From NCBI GenBank assembly GCA_035505655.1, contig DATJQP010000020.1, positions 1 to 64,000 on the forward strand: a stretch of 64,000 bases of DNA, in the 5' to 3' direction. Shown piece after piece: positions 43,151 to 51,110 of the stretch. Under the pieces are notes generated by a model. That model was not told the DNA's origin, did no database searches, and saw only the letters and a program-made list of their open reading frames with translations. The position numbers and the translations under genes were made by a program. Each line of letters begins with the position of its first letter. The first letter of the stretch is position 1. The stretch is from JAGVPT01 sp035505655 (GTDB taxonomy: Bacteria; Bacteroidota; Ignavibacteria; UBA10030; UBA8401).

Positions 43151-44308
43151 CTAGTTGCACTCTGACGCGGCGAATTCCCGCGCCCATCTGTCGGCCTCGA
43201 TGATCTGCGGCAAGGTCGGATGCTGGGTGGGGGAATGGTGTTCCATCGTCCGGCAAATCGTCTCCGAGATCTGGAGATACGGGATCCCGCCTTCGAGGAA
43301 TCTCCCCACGGCGACTTCGTTTGCTGCGTTGAGGGCCGCGGGCATAGTTCCCCCCACTTTGAGAGCTTCGAATCCCAGACCAAGGCAGCGGAAACGCTCC
43401 AGGTCCGGTTCGAAGAAGGTCATCTCGCGGAGCCGGGGAAAATCCACCCTTCGGAACTCGGAGGCGGCGCGGTCCGGATACGTGAGGGCGTACTGGATCG
43501 GAATCTTCATATCCGGCACACCGAGCTGCGCTTTCACCGATCCATCCACAAACTCAACCATCGAATGGATGATCGACTGCGGGTGGACGACGACCTGAAT
43601 TTTCTCGGCCGGCACACCGAAGAGCCAGTGCGCTTCAATGACCTCGAGTCCCTTGTTCATCAAGGTCGCCGAGTCGATCGTGATCTTGCTCCCCATTTTC
43701 CAGTTGGGATGATTGAGAGCCTGGCTGACCGTAACGGACTTGAGGTTTTCCTTCGAGGTGTTGAGGAACGGTCCCCCCGACGCCGTAAGGATGATCTTCG
43801 ATATTGTTTTTCCCGACTCGCCGACGAGACACTGAAAGATCGCGGAATGCTCGCTGTCGATCGGAACGAGGCTCACGCCGTTCTTTTCCACCAGCGACAT
43901 GATGATTTCGCCGGCGACGACAAGAGTCTCTTTATTGGCCAAAGCGATCTTCTTCTTCGCTTCGATAGCTCGGATGGTCGGTTTCAACCCGGCGAATCCG
44001 ACGAGGGAGCTGATCACAACATCCACGTCGTCCCGTTGAACGACCTCTTCCAGCCCTTTTTCCCCCGTCAGGACCTCGGTCGAACCGTTGACGCGTTTTC
44101 GGCAGGCGTCGGCCGTTTCAGGATCCAGAACCACGACCCCCTTCGGCTTGAATTGCCGAACCTGCTCGCAAAGGGCGTCGATGTTCTTGTTGACGGTGAG
44201 GTAGGAGGCTTTGAACTTGTGCGGGAAGTTGGCAATGACTTCCAGGCTATTCCTGCCGATCGAACCGCTGGACCCAAGAATAGCGATGTTTTTCTGGCGC
44301 AAACTCAA
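43151..44308 (-). CDS. dxr: 1-deoxy-D-xylulose 5-phosphate reductoisomerase
   Basis: Second enzyme of the methylerythritol phosphate pathway of isoprenoid synthesis, converting DXP to MEP with NADPH, 385 aa. NADPH-binding LGSSGSIGRNSLEVI, catalytic and metal-binding VPIDSEHSAIFQCL, LTASGGPFLNT, NHPNWKMGSKITIDSATLMN and EVIEAHWLFGVP, all diagnostic of Dxr. The start is inferred as TTG at 44308; the frame is open 40 codons further, but that DNA is a heptamer repeat array and would code for a Leu/Ser-rich extension absent from the family. No Shine-Dalgarno sequence is visible. rseP follows 117 bp downstream. Confidence 0.92.
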   Translation of the reverse strand: MSLRQKNIAILGSSGSIGRNSLEVIANFPHKFKASYLTVNKNIDALCEQVRQFKPKGVVVLDPETADACRKRVNGSTEVLTGEKGLEEVVQRDDVDVVISSLVGFAGLKPTIRAIEAKKKIALANKETLVVAGEIIMSLVEKNGVSLVPIDSEHSAIFQCLVGESGKTISKIILTASGGPFLNTSKENLKSVTVSQALNHPNWKMGSKITIDSATLMNKGLEVIEAHWLFGVPAEKIQVVVHPQSIIHSMVEFVDGSVKAQLGVPDMKIPIQYALTYPDRAASEFRRVDFPRLREMTFFEPDLERFRCLGLGFEALKVGGTMPAALNAANEVAVGRFLEGGIPYLQISETICRTMEHHSPTQHPTLPQIIEADRWAREFAASECN

Positions 44309-44364
44309 GGAAAGAGCCGTTTTTGGCGTTTCAAAAAGGTAACTAAATGGCGATCCTAAGTCAA

Positions 44365-44518
44365 GAAAACAGAATACAGAATAGAGAAGACAGGGAACAG
44401 AAAAACAAGAGAGAAGAGAAAAGAGCAAAGAGCAAGGACCTATTGGTGGGGGTCATTGGAGACCTTGGACTGAAGACTCCGGACCATGGACTTAGGACAC
44501 AGGACTACGGACTCACGC
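44365..44518. repeat. bipartite degenerate heptamer array (22 units)
   Basis: Twenty-two 7-bp units in one phase: first GAAAACA, GAATACA, GAATAGA, GAAGACA, GGGAACA; then AAGAGAG, AAGAGAA, AAGAGCA x2; then, after two divergent units, CCTTGGA, CTGAAGA, CTCCGGA, CCATGGA, CTTAGGA, CACAGGA, CTACGGA. The order purine type then CTNNGGA type matches the array at 8581-8776. It lies immediately upstream of dxr. Confidence 0.85.
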
Positions 44519-44601
44519 CGACGACCTGCCTCCCCGATCCCGCGTCCGAGATCCGATCAAACGAGTAGTCGGAGATTCGACGTATTGGACACCGACTCCC
44601 T

Positions 44602-44664
44602 TTGCTTTTCTTTCTACTTTTTCCTGTATTCTGTGTCCTGTATTCTGTCTCCCGTTCTCTCTTC
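44602..44664 (-). repeat. pyrimidine heptamer array (9 units), inverted relative to 44365-44518
   Basis: Units TTGCTTT, TCTTTCT, ACTTTTT, CCTGTAT, TCTGTGT, CCTGTAT, TCTGTCT, CCCGTTC, TCTCTTC; the core is the reverse complement of the GAATACA-type units 80 bp upstream. The pair could fold into an imperfect long hairpin between the divergent dxr and foldase genes. Confidence 0.75.
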
Positions 44665-44764
44665 ACCATTGCGTTTCAGGGCACTTTCGGTTATATTTAC
44701 TCCTCTATAATTGGCACTTGTGATTTCGATCTTCCAATTGGCCCAGTAAGGAGTTCGTTCGGAT

Positions 44765-46858
44765 ATGCCTATAATGACCAGAATGCGCGATAATATGCCG
44801 GTGATCCTCATCGCGCTCGTTGTCTTGTTCGTCGTCATGATCGTCTTTGAGTGGGGGATGGACTACCTCGGCATCCGCTCCGGGCGCCGCGATTCCGTCG
44901 GTGTGATCGACGGTAAAAAAATTACCTACCAGGAATTCTCCGAGCTTGTGAAGCGTGCGGCCGAGGAGCAGAAGAAGCAGACCGGGCAGGAGCCGGACGA
45001 CGACGCGTACCGGCAGATCCGGGATCAGGTGTGGAACAGCCTCGTGGCATCGACGCTCGTTGAGAAAGAGACGAAGCGGGCAGGGATTGCAGTCTCCGAC
45101 CAGGAGCTCGTCGATTGGGTGAAGGGGGACAACCCACCCGATTTTCTCGTGCGGCAATTCCGCGATTCAACAGGCAAATTCAACCGCGCGGTCTACGATC
45201 AAACCATCAACGACCCGAAGAACAAAGACATCATGATCCAGGTCGAGGCGGGATTGCGCGAACAGCGGTTGAGTGAAAAGATGCAGAGCCTCGTCTTCGC
45301 CTCTGTCCGTGTCACCCCGGGCGAGATCCAGGAGCGCTACATCGAGCAGAACCTCAAGCTCAATGTCCAGTACGCTCTCTTCGACCCGAATCGTTACTTC
45401 ACCGACAGCGCCGCCTCCCTTACCGACGAGGATCTGAGGAACTACTACAACGAGAACCAGGAAGACTACAAGGCCAAAGCCACGCGGAAGCTCAAGTATG
45501 TCCTTTTCGGCGATGAGCCGTCGGCGCGCGACTCGCAGGACGTTCTCGTCGAGGCAAACAACATCATTTCGCAGGTGAATGCCGGGATGGATTTCCTTGA
45601 CCTGCGGAAATCGTACATGGATAATCCTCCGCCCCCGGCCTTCTTCAAACACGGCCAGCTTCCGGAGGCCAGGGAAGACGCCGTCTTCGCGGCCGCACCG
45701 GGGAGTGTTGTCGGCCCCGTGAAGGATGTCGACGGCTATCATGTCATCAAAGTGATCTCCGAGAAAAAGGGACCCGAGGTGTTCGTGAAGGCCCGGCATA
45801 TCCTTCTCAAGACCGATGGAAACAACGAGGCGGCCGTCATGAAACAGGCGAATGAACTCATTGAGCGGGCCCGCAAGGGAGAGGACTTTGCCGAATTGGC
45901 GAAGAAGTACTCGACGGAACCGGGTGCAGCAGTCTCCGGCGGCGAGCTCGGGTGGTTTGGGAAAGGAAGGATGGTGAAGCCGTTCGAGGATGCCGCGTTG
46001 AAGGGACGGCCCGGACAGATCATCGGCCCGGTGAAGACGCAGTACGGTATTCATATCATCAAAATCGAGGGAAGGGACGACCGGGAGCTTGAGATCGCCG
46101 ACATCGCGCTTCCCGTCAAGGCAAGCTCTCAAACGAGGGATGATGCCTTCCAGCGGGCGCAGGACTTTGGCTATGTGACGAAAGACGGAAAATTCGAGAA
46201 GGATGCCGAAGGGCTGAATCTCCAGGTGAAGGAAACAGGCGCGTTCCAGAAAGGCGCCTCCATCCCCGGCATCGGAATCAACGAGGCGGTGATGAAGTTC
46301 GCCTTCGACAAGGATCTCGGCGACATCAGCGATGCGCTCCAGGTGAACGGGGGCGTTGCGGTGTTCAAGATCTCGGAGGTGAAAAAAGAGGGGGTGCGCC
46401 CGTTTGACGAAGTGAAGGAGTTCATCAGACCGAGGGCAATGCGGAAGCGGAAAATGGATCTCTTGAAGGATGTCGTTACAAAGGTCCGTGCGGCCCTCGG
46501 CGACACCTCGGACCTGTCGTCGGTCGGATCCTCGGATCCTCGCGTCACGGTCGCGTCGACCGGAGAGTTCAGCCCGAATGCCGGCATTCCGACGATCGGC
46601 CGCGATAATGCTTTTCTCGGCGCGGCGATGACACTCCCCGTCCGCAAAGTTTCCCAACCGGTTGAAGGTGGAAGGGGATATTATCTTCTCAAGGTCCTTG
46701 ACGAGACGCCGTTCGACTCGGCGGGCTTTAATGCCCAGAAGAACATCCTTGCGTCGGAACTCCTCCAGGAAAAGAAGCAGAGGATTGTCGCAGACTGGCT
46801 TGAGAAACTCAAGGAGAAATCGGACATCGAGGACAACAGGGACTCGTTCTTCAGGTAA
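44765..46858 (+). CDS. PpiD/SurA-like periplasmic peptidyl-prolyl isomerase
   Basis: Membrane-anchored foldase, 697 aa. One N-terminal membrane helix (NMPVILIALVVLFVVMIVFE) tethers a periplasmic body. A SurA-N/PpiD-like chaperone region (RRDSVGVIDGKKITYQEFSE and following helices) covers residues 40-220. A degenerate parvulin-like domain lies at about 240-335 (PGSVVGPVKDVDGYHVIKV), a canonical parvulin at 345-445 (VKARHILLKTDGNNEAAVMK, FAELAKKYSTEPGAAVSGG, ELGWFGKGRMVKPFEDAAL). It should assist folding or delivery of envelope and outer-membrane proteins. AAGGAG lies upstream of the ATG, TATAAT stands at about 44705, and a terminator follows the gene. Confidence 0.88.
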   Translation: MPIMTRMRDNMPVILIALVVLFVVMIVFEWGMDYLGIRSGRRDSVGVIDGKKITYQEFSELVKRAAEEQKKQTGQEPDDDAYRQIRDQVWNSLVASTLVEKETKRAGIAVSDQELVDWVKGDNPPDFLVRQFRDSTGKFNRAVYDQTINDPKNKDIMIQVEAGLREQRLSEKMQSLVFASVRVTPGEIQERYIEQNLKLNVQYALFDPNRYFTDSAASLTDEDLRNYYNENQEDYKAKATRKLKYVLFGDEPSARDSQDVLVEANNIISQVNAGMDFLDLRKSYMDNPPPPAFFKHGQLPEAREDAVFAAAPGSVVGPVKDVDGYHVIKVISEKKGPEVFVKARHILLKTDGNNEAAVMKQANELIERARKGEDFAELAKKYSTEPGAAVSGGELGWFGKGRMVKPFEDAALKGRPGQIIGPVKTQYGIHIIKIEGRDDRELEIADIALPVKASSQTRDDAFQRAQDFGYVTKDGKFEKDAEGLNLQVKETGAFQKGASIPGIGINEAVMKFAFDKDLGDISDALQVNGGVAVFKISEVKKEGVRPFDEVKEFIRPRAMRKRKMDLLKDVVTKVRAALGDTSDLSSVGSSDPRVTVASTGEFSPNAGIPTIGRDNAFLGAAMTLPVRKVSQPVEGGRGYYLLKVLDETPFDSAGFNAQKNILASELLQEKKQRIVADWLEKLKEKSDIEDNRDSFFR

Positions 46859-46884
46859 GATCTCGAGACTGCGGAGTATTCGAG

Positions 46885-46930
46885 AAAGACCCGACGTTTC
46901 CGACTTGCGGATCGCCGGGTCTTTCGTTAT
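46885..46930 (+). terminator. intrinsic terminator of the foldase gene
   Basis: AAAGACCCG (46885-46893) pairs perfectly with CGGGTCTTT (46916-46924) around a 22-nt loop, then CGTTATTT. It begins 27 bp after the stop codon. Confidence 0.7.
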
Positions 46931-47020
46931 TTGACCTCCCCCCTTCGGGGTGTTATATTGGAGGGGGTGTGGAACGGCGACAGCGCTCATCCGACGACTC
47001 TCCGTCTCCCGTGGAACTTT

Positions 47021-47797
47021 ATGCTTCGAAGCCTTAGAAGACTCGTCTTCGCCGTATCGGTTGCGGTGCTCGTGCTCACTCTTGCAACCGGGTATGTCTG
47101 GGAGCAGTTTGTGAGGCAGGAAGAGAGTTGTGTCCTCACCATCTCCTACGACAACGAGGTGATCTATGTCCTGCAGGGGATTCTTGTCTCCCTTCAGAGG
47201 GCGGAGTCGAGCCGCCGGGGATACGTCATCACGACCAACCGGGAGTACGTCTCGAACTACAACGATGCCGTGAACTCCGTCCAGCACTCGATGGCCTATC
47301 TCAAGCGGCTTAACAGCAACGGCCAGTACCAGGACAGCTTCCTCGATTCACTGGGATCATCCATCACCACGCGGCTCGTCGATCTTAAAAAGTCGATTGA
47401 GCTTGAGATGGCCGATAGCGCCGCCGACTCCGCGCAAGCGGTGATCACCAACCAGGGGGTCGACGCGATGGCATCGCTCCGTTCGACCATTCTCATCCTC
47501 GAGCGGCAGAAAAGAGACTCTCAAGACGACGCGTTCCAGAAGATCGGCAACCTCAACGCATCGGGTCGTTCGCTCATGACGGCCCTTTTGTCGGGCTCCG
47601 TGGTGGTTCTGCTGGGATTCGCGTATCTTTCGGTGCTGCTCCTCCGCCGGCTGGAGCGGTACGACGACCAAATGCTCCGCGAGCTCTATTACGCCCGCCA
47701 GCAAGCGCAGCATTTCAGCACGCGGTATCAGGATTTGAAAGCCGAGACGAAAGAGAAGAAGGCCACTGAAGACTCGGTGGATCCTGGGCCGCAATAG
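47021..47797 (+). CDS. CHASE3-domain membrane protein without an output domain
   Basis: 258 aa from the ATG at 47021, where the first membrane helix begins (LVFAVSVAVLVLTLATGYVW). A periplasmic all-helical domain (about 35-185) has the CHASE3 pattern: VLQGILVSLQRAESSRRGYV, ITTNREYVSNYNDAVNSV and QAVITNQGVDAMASLRSTI. A second membrane helix (about 200-222, TALLSGSVVVLLGFAYLSVL) is followed by a short coiled-coil-like cytoplasmic tail (RRLERYDDQMLRELYYARQ). CHASE3 normally sits in front of a histidine kinase, cyclase or diguanylate cyclase; none is present and the frame ends cleanly. It may act through a partner or be a truncated receptor. It precedes aroK by 65 bp. Confidence 0.78.
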   Translation: MLRSLRRLVFAVSVAVLVLTLATGYVWEQFVRQEESCVLTISYDNEVIYVLQGILVSLQRAESSRRGYVITTNREYVSNYNDAVNSVQHSMAYLKRLNSNGQYQDSFLDSLGSSITTRLVDLKKSIELEMADSAADSAQAVITNQGVDAMASLRSTILILERQKRDSQDDAFQKIGNLNASGRSLMTALLSGSVVVLLGFAYLSVLLLRRLERYDDQMLRELYYARQQAQHFSTRYQDLKAETKEKKATEDSVDPGPQ

Positions 47798-47862
47798 ACG
47801 GCCCGTGACGAGGATGGGAGAGGGCGCATCACAACATTGATTCGAATCGATCGCACAACTTC

Positions 47863-48420
47863 ATGAATGAAGCGAACCGTCAATCCGTGATTTTTCTGAC
47901 AGGATTCATGGGGAGCGGCAAAAGTACCATCGGCCCGATCCTCGCAAACACCATCGGTTACAGTTTTGTCGACCTCGACCTTTTCATCGAACAAAGAGAG
48001 AAGAGGAAAATCGGCGACATCTTCAAGGAGGATGGCGAGAGCAAATTCCGGGAGCTGGAGAGGACGTTCCTGTCGGAAGTCTCCAAATCACCGCGCACGG
48101 TCATCTCGCTCGGCGGAGGAACCGTCGCGGACGAGGCATCCCTCGATCTCGTAAAGAAATCCGGACTCCTCATCTACCTCAAGGCAGACGCCCAGTACAT
48201 CTACAAGAGACTCCGGACAAAGAGCGACAGACCGATGCTTCGGACCGCCGAGGGGGAACTCATGGACGCGGACCAGCTACAGGGGAGGATCGAGGAGCTG
48301 TTGTCGAAGAGAGAGAAGTTCTATTCCCAGGCTCACATCATCGTCCATACCGACGACAAGAAGATCGGCAACACGATCGACGAGCTCGTAAGACAATTGC
48401 GGCATCACATTGAAGAATAG
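47863..48420 (+). CDS. aroK: shikimate kinase
   Basis: Phosphorylates shikimate at O3 with ATP, fifth step of the chorismate pathway, 185 aa. Walker A GFMGSGKST, DLDLFIEQREKRKIGDIF with the Asp pair that binds Mg and shikimate, the FRELE segment with Arg, the Walker B-like SLGGGTV, and the lid KSDRPML with Arg. Slightly longer than E. coli AroK at the C-terminus. The final codons overlap the start of aroB by 11 bp, so the two are translationally coupled. Confidence 0.93.
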   Translation: MNEANRQSVIFLTGFMGSGKSTIGPILANTIGYSFVDLDLFIEQREKRKIGDIFKEDGESKFRELERTFLSEVSKSPRTVISLGGGTVADEASLDLVKKSGLLIYLKADAQYIYKRLRTKSDRPMLRTAEGELMDADQLQGRIEELLSKREKFYSQAHIIVHTDDKKIGNTIDELVRQLRHHIEE

Positions 48421-49534
48421 TTCGCGTAGACAAGTCATCCGGGTTCCGCTCGGGGAGCGGACCTACCCGATCTACATCGGCACGAAGCTCCTTTCGGGTG
48501 TCGGCGATCTTTTCCATGAACACCGGCTTCCGCCGACGGCGGTCGTCATTACCGACAGCCGTGTCGCGACGCTCTATCTTGGAATCGTGGAGCGCTCGCT
48601 CGTCCGTTCAGGATTTACGGTTCATTCGATTGTCATCCCTCCGGGGGAGAAGCAGAAAAGCCTCGAGCGGGCGAATGACATCTACACCGAGCTACTGCGG
48701 AAGAGGATCGAGCGCCGCTCGACGATCGTGGCGCTCGGAGGAGGAGTGGTGGGAGACCTATCGGGGTTCATCGCGGCAACGTATCAGCGCGGCGTCGGGT
48801 TTGTCCAGATTCCGACGACACTCCTGGCCCAGGTCGATTCGTCGGTCGGAGGGAAGGTGGGCGTCAACCATCCTCTGGGGAAGAATATGGTCGGAGCGTT
48901 CTACCAGCCGAACTTGGTTGTGGCTGATGTTTCGACGCTCCAGACGCTTCCCGAGCGGGAGATTGTTTGCGGACTCGGGGAAGTCGTAAAGTACGGCGCC
49001 ATCATGGATCGGAAATTCTTCGGGTATTCGGGGAGGAACCTCCGAGCCCTTTTTGCGAAGGACCCTGCCGCATTGAAACGGGTCGTGTCCGAGTGCTGCC
49101 GCATGAAGGCCTATGTTGTCTCGAAGGACGAGAGAGAATCGGGATTCAGGGCCATCCTCAATTTCGGCCATACGATCGGGCACGCTCTTGAAAAGGCCGG
49201 TGGGTATCGCCGCCTCAAACATGGGGAGGCAATCCTTCTTGGGATGGCGGCGGAATCCTTCATCGCCCTTCAGTCGGGACTGCTCAAAGCCGCTGATGCA
49301 GCGCTGATCGAGGAGACGATTCTTTCCGTTCCGCTTCCGCGGCTGAAAGACCTTCCAGCCTCTCCCGCGCGCCTCATCGACGCGATGAGGGTCGACAAAA
49401 AAGTCGCCGGGTCAAAGATCCGCTTTGTTCTGCCGACATCCGTCGGACGTGTCCTTCTCCCTCAACCCGTCGAAACTGAAAGGATCCTCGAAGGGCTCGG
49501 ATATCTTCGGGGTTTTATCGCAGCCCTTCGGTAG
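48410..49534 (+). CDS. aroB: 3-dehydroquinate synthase
   Basis: Second step of the shikimate pathway: DAHP to 3-dehydroquinate, NAD- and metal-dependent, 374 aa. NAD-binding VALGGGVVGDLSGFIAATY, then RGVGFVQIPTTLLAQVDSSV and GGKVGVNHPLGKNMVGAFYQ, GLGEVVKYGAI, the zinc-ligand block FGHTIGHALEKAGGYRRLKH and HGEAILLGMA. The start is taken as TTG at 48410 inside the end of aroK. Adjacent to aroK as in many bacteria. Its stop is 12 bp from the convergent PLP decarboxylase, with no clear terminator between. Confidence 0.93.
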   Translation: MKNSSRRQVIRVPLGERTYPIYIGTKLLSGVGDLFHEHRLPPTAVVITDSRVATLYLGIVERSLVRSGFTVHSIVIPPGEKQKSLERANDIYTELLRKRIERRSTIVALGGGVVGDLSGFIAATYQRGVGFVQIPTTLLAQVDSSVGGKVGVNHPLGKNMVGAFYQPNLVVADVSTLQTLPEREIVCGLGEVVKYGAIMDRKFFGYSGRNLRALFAKDPAALKRVVSECCRMKAYVVSKDERESGFRAILNFGHTIGHALEKAGGYRRLKHGEAILLGMAAESFIALQSGLLKAADAALIEETILSVPLPRLKDLPASPARLIDAMRVDKKVAGSKIRFVLPTSVGRVLLPQPVETERILEGLGYLRGFIAALR

Positions 49535-49545
49535 TTCCGCCTTCC

Positions 49546-50910
49546 CTACCCGCCCGCGGCAATTTCCTCCAATTCCTTCATCATTTGTGGCGCAAACGCC
49601 ATGTGCTCCGGCTTCATCAGTACGCTACGGAGAATCGTTGTGAGCTCGCGGTCCGCACTCACCTCAGGATGAATTCGTGCAAGATGGCGCGACGGAACCT
49701 GCAGGAGGGCAAGAAACAGAGGATGAGACCGATGGTGCATCGCATCATCAAAGAGTCGCTGGCTCTTCGCGGAAATAAGAGAGCTCGTGGATGGTTCGGT
49801 TCGCGGAAAGTAGGAGACAATGTCCAGCTCGGGGCTCACGAACTCCTTGAAGCGATCGCTCTTCGCGAGGAGTCGGGAAAAATCGATCGCGGCTCTCCTT
49901 GTCTTTGTGAGAATGGAACCAAGCCCGGTTGAAGGCTCGAGGGGGATGCATTTGAGAGTGAACCAGAGTGCCGCGGCCGAAGCCCCCGGACGCGAGCATT
50001 CAAGGCTGATCTCACCGAGGTGAAGTTCGCGCGAGGTGAAATAGGTGTAGGGTGAATCGTGTTTGTAGAACCTTCCTACCGAAGGATCGCGGACGAGAAT
50101 GCACCCGCATCCGTACGGCTGCAGGCCATGCTTGTGCGGATCGACGACGATGCTGTCGCACTCGGCGAGATGCCGGAACGGAAGAGGGTCGATGAGCGGA
50201 TCCTCCTGGCGGGCGAGGAGCGAAAAGAACCCGCCGTACGCGGCGTCGGCGTGAATGCGTGCGTGGTACATTCTCGCAAGAGGGACCACCTCGTGCAAAG
50301 GATCCACCGCACCAAGGGAGGTCGTCCCTATCGTCGCAACGATGGTCCCGACCTTTCCGGATTTCAGAAGCTTTTCCAGTGCATCACAGTCGATCCGTCC
50401 GGAATCGGTCGTCGGGACCTCGAACGATTCGGCGCGGATCACTTCGCACATTCTTTTATGAGTGTAGTGCGCACCGGCTGAAAAGGCGATCCCTTTTTCA
50501 GGGTGAAGAGAACGGGCGATCCAGAGGGCTTCGAGGTTCGCGATCGTGCCGCTGCTCGTGAGGTGGCCGAGGTGAGTCTTGTACCCCATCATCCGGGCCA
50601 GTGCCGCGACCGACTCAACCTCCATTTTCGCCGTTGCGGGACCGCCGTCGAGTGCGTGGTTGTTCGGGTTCAGGCTCATCGCCGCGCGATACGCCATGAG
50701 CGCGAGCGGATGAGGAGGCTTCAACATCTGCCCGGCATACCGCGGATGGAAGAATGGATAGTTCTCTTTCATCCTCTCTGAAAACTCGGCGGCGACGTTT
50801 TCGAGACGAGCCTCTTCAACGGCAAGGGTCTCGTCCCTCAGAAATTCTCCCCATCCTGCTTCCCACTCCCGCAGGTCTGCCAGCAGTTTTTCTTCGATCG
50901 ATCGCTTCAT
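49546..50910 (-). CDS. PLP-dependent group II decarboxylase-like enzyme
   Basis: Cytoplasmic fold-type I PLP enzyme of the group II amino-acid decarboxylase superfamily, 454 aa. The phosphate-cup region is GHLTSSGTIANLEALWIARS, HYTHKRMCEV gives the His that stacks on PLP, IHADAAYGGFF carries the Asp that binds the pyridine nitrogen, and SIVVDPHKHGLQPYGCGCIL has the Schiff-base Lys. Relatives decarboxylate tyrosine, glutamate, DOPA or aspartate, or act on sphingosine phosphate; the substrate cannot be assigned from sequence alone. FFHPRYAGQMLKPPHP at the N-terminus fits the tyrosine decarboxylase-like branch. Transcribed toward aroB. Confidence 0.87.
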   Translation of the reverse strand: MKRSIEEKLLADLREWEAGWGEFLRDETLAVEEARLENVAAEFSERMKENYPFFHPRYAGQMLKPPHPLALMAYRAAMSLNPNNHALDGGPATAKMEVESVAALARMMGYKTHLGHLTSSGTIANLEALWIARSLHPEKGIAFSAGAHYTHKRMCEVIRAESFEVPTTDSGRIDCDALEKLLKSGKVGTIVATIGTTSLGAVDPLHEVVPLARMYHARIHADAAYGGFFSLLARQEDPLIDPLPFRHLAECDSIVVDPHKHGLQPYGCGCILVRDPSVGRFYKHDSPYTYFTSRELHLGEISLECSRPGASAAALWFTLKCIPLEPSTGLGSILTKTRRAAIDFSRLLAKSDRFKEFVSPELDIVSYFPRTEPSTSSLISAKSQRLFDDAMHHRSHPLFLALLQVPSRHLARIHPEVSADRELTTILRSVLMKPEHMAFAPQMMKELEEIAAGG

Positions 50911-50959
50911 CTCTTTTTGCCGTCAATATAGGATGTGTTGACACACCATGCAAGAGGAT

Positions 50960-50975
50960 GGTCTGTCGACAGACC
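50960..50975. promoter_or_regulatory. perfect 16-bp palindrome, possible operator
   Basis: GGTCTGTCGACAGACC is a perfect inverted repeat in the region between the divergent decarboxylase and glycosyltransferase genes. A second, shorter dyad (TGTGT-TG-ACACA) lies 20 bp before it. The position suits a repressor or activator site for either gene; no regulator gene is adjacent. Confidence 0.45.
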
Positions 50976-51110
50976 TGGTATTGCCGATGCAGCACTTAGA
51001 GCATCCGTTTCAAGCGAAACCTCTTTTCACCGTTATTTAACACCAACGTAACACCCAGCTAACGAGTGCTTCTTACTATTGCATCCGTAGGAAAGGGCAA
51101 GGAGGTCTCT

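Noticed and set aside
43220..44359. Open frame of 379 codons antisense to dxr
   Set aside because: Shadow of dxr, which has all family motifs.
44309..44428. N-terminal extension of dxr to an ATG at 44428
   Set aside because: The extension is translated from a heptamer repeat array and is absent from Dxr proteins; a TTG start at 44308 gives normal length.
45167..47287. Open frame of 706 codons antisense to the foldase gene
   Set aside because: Shadow frame of the PpiD/SurA-like gene; composition is random and no domain is visible.
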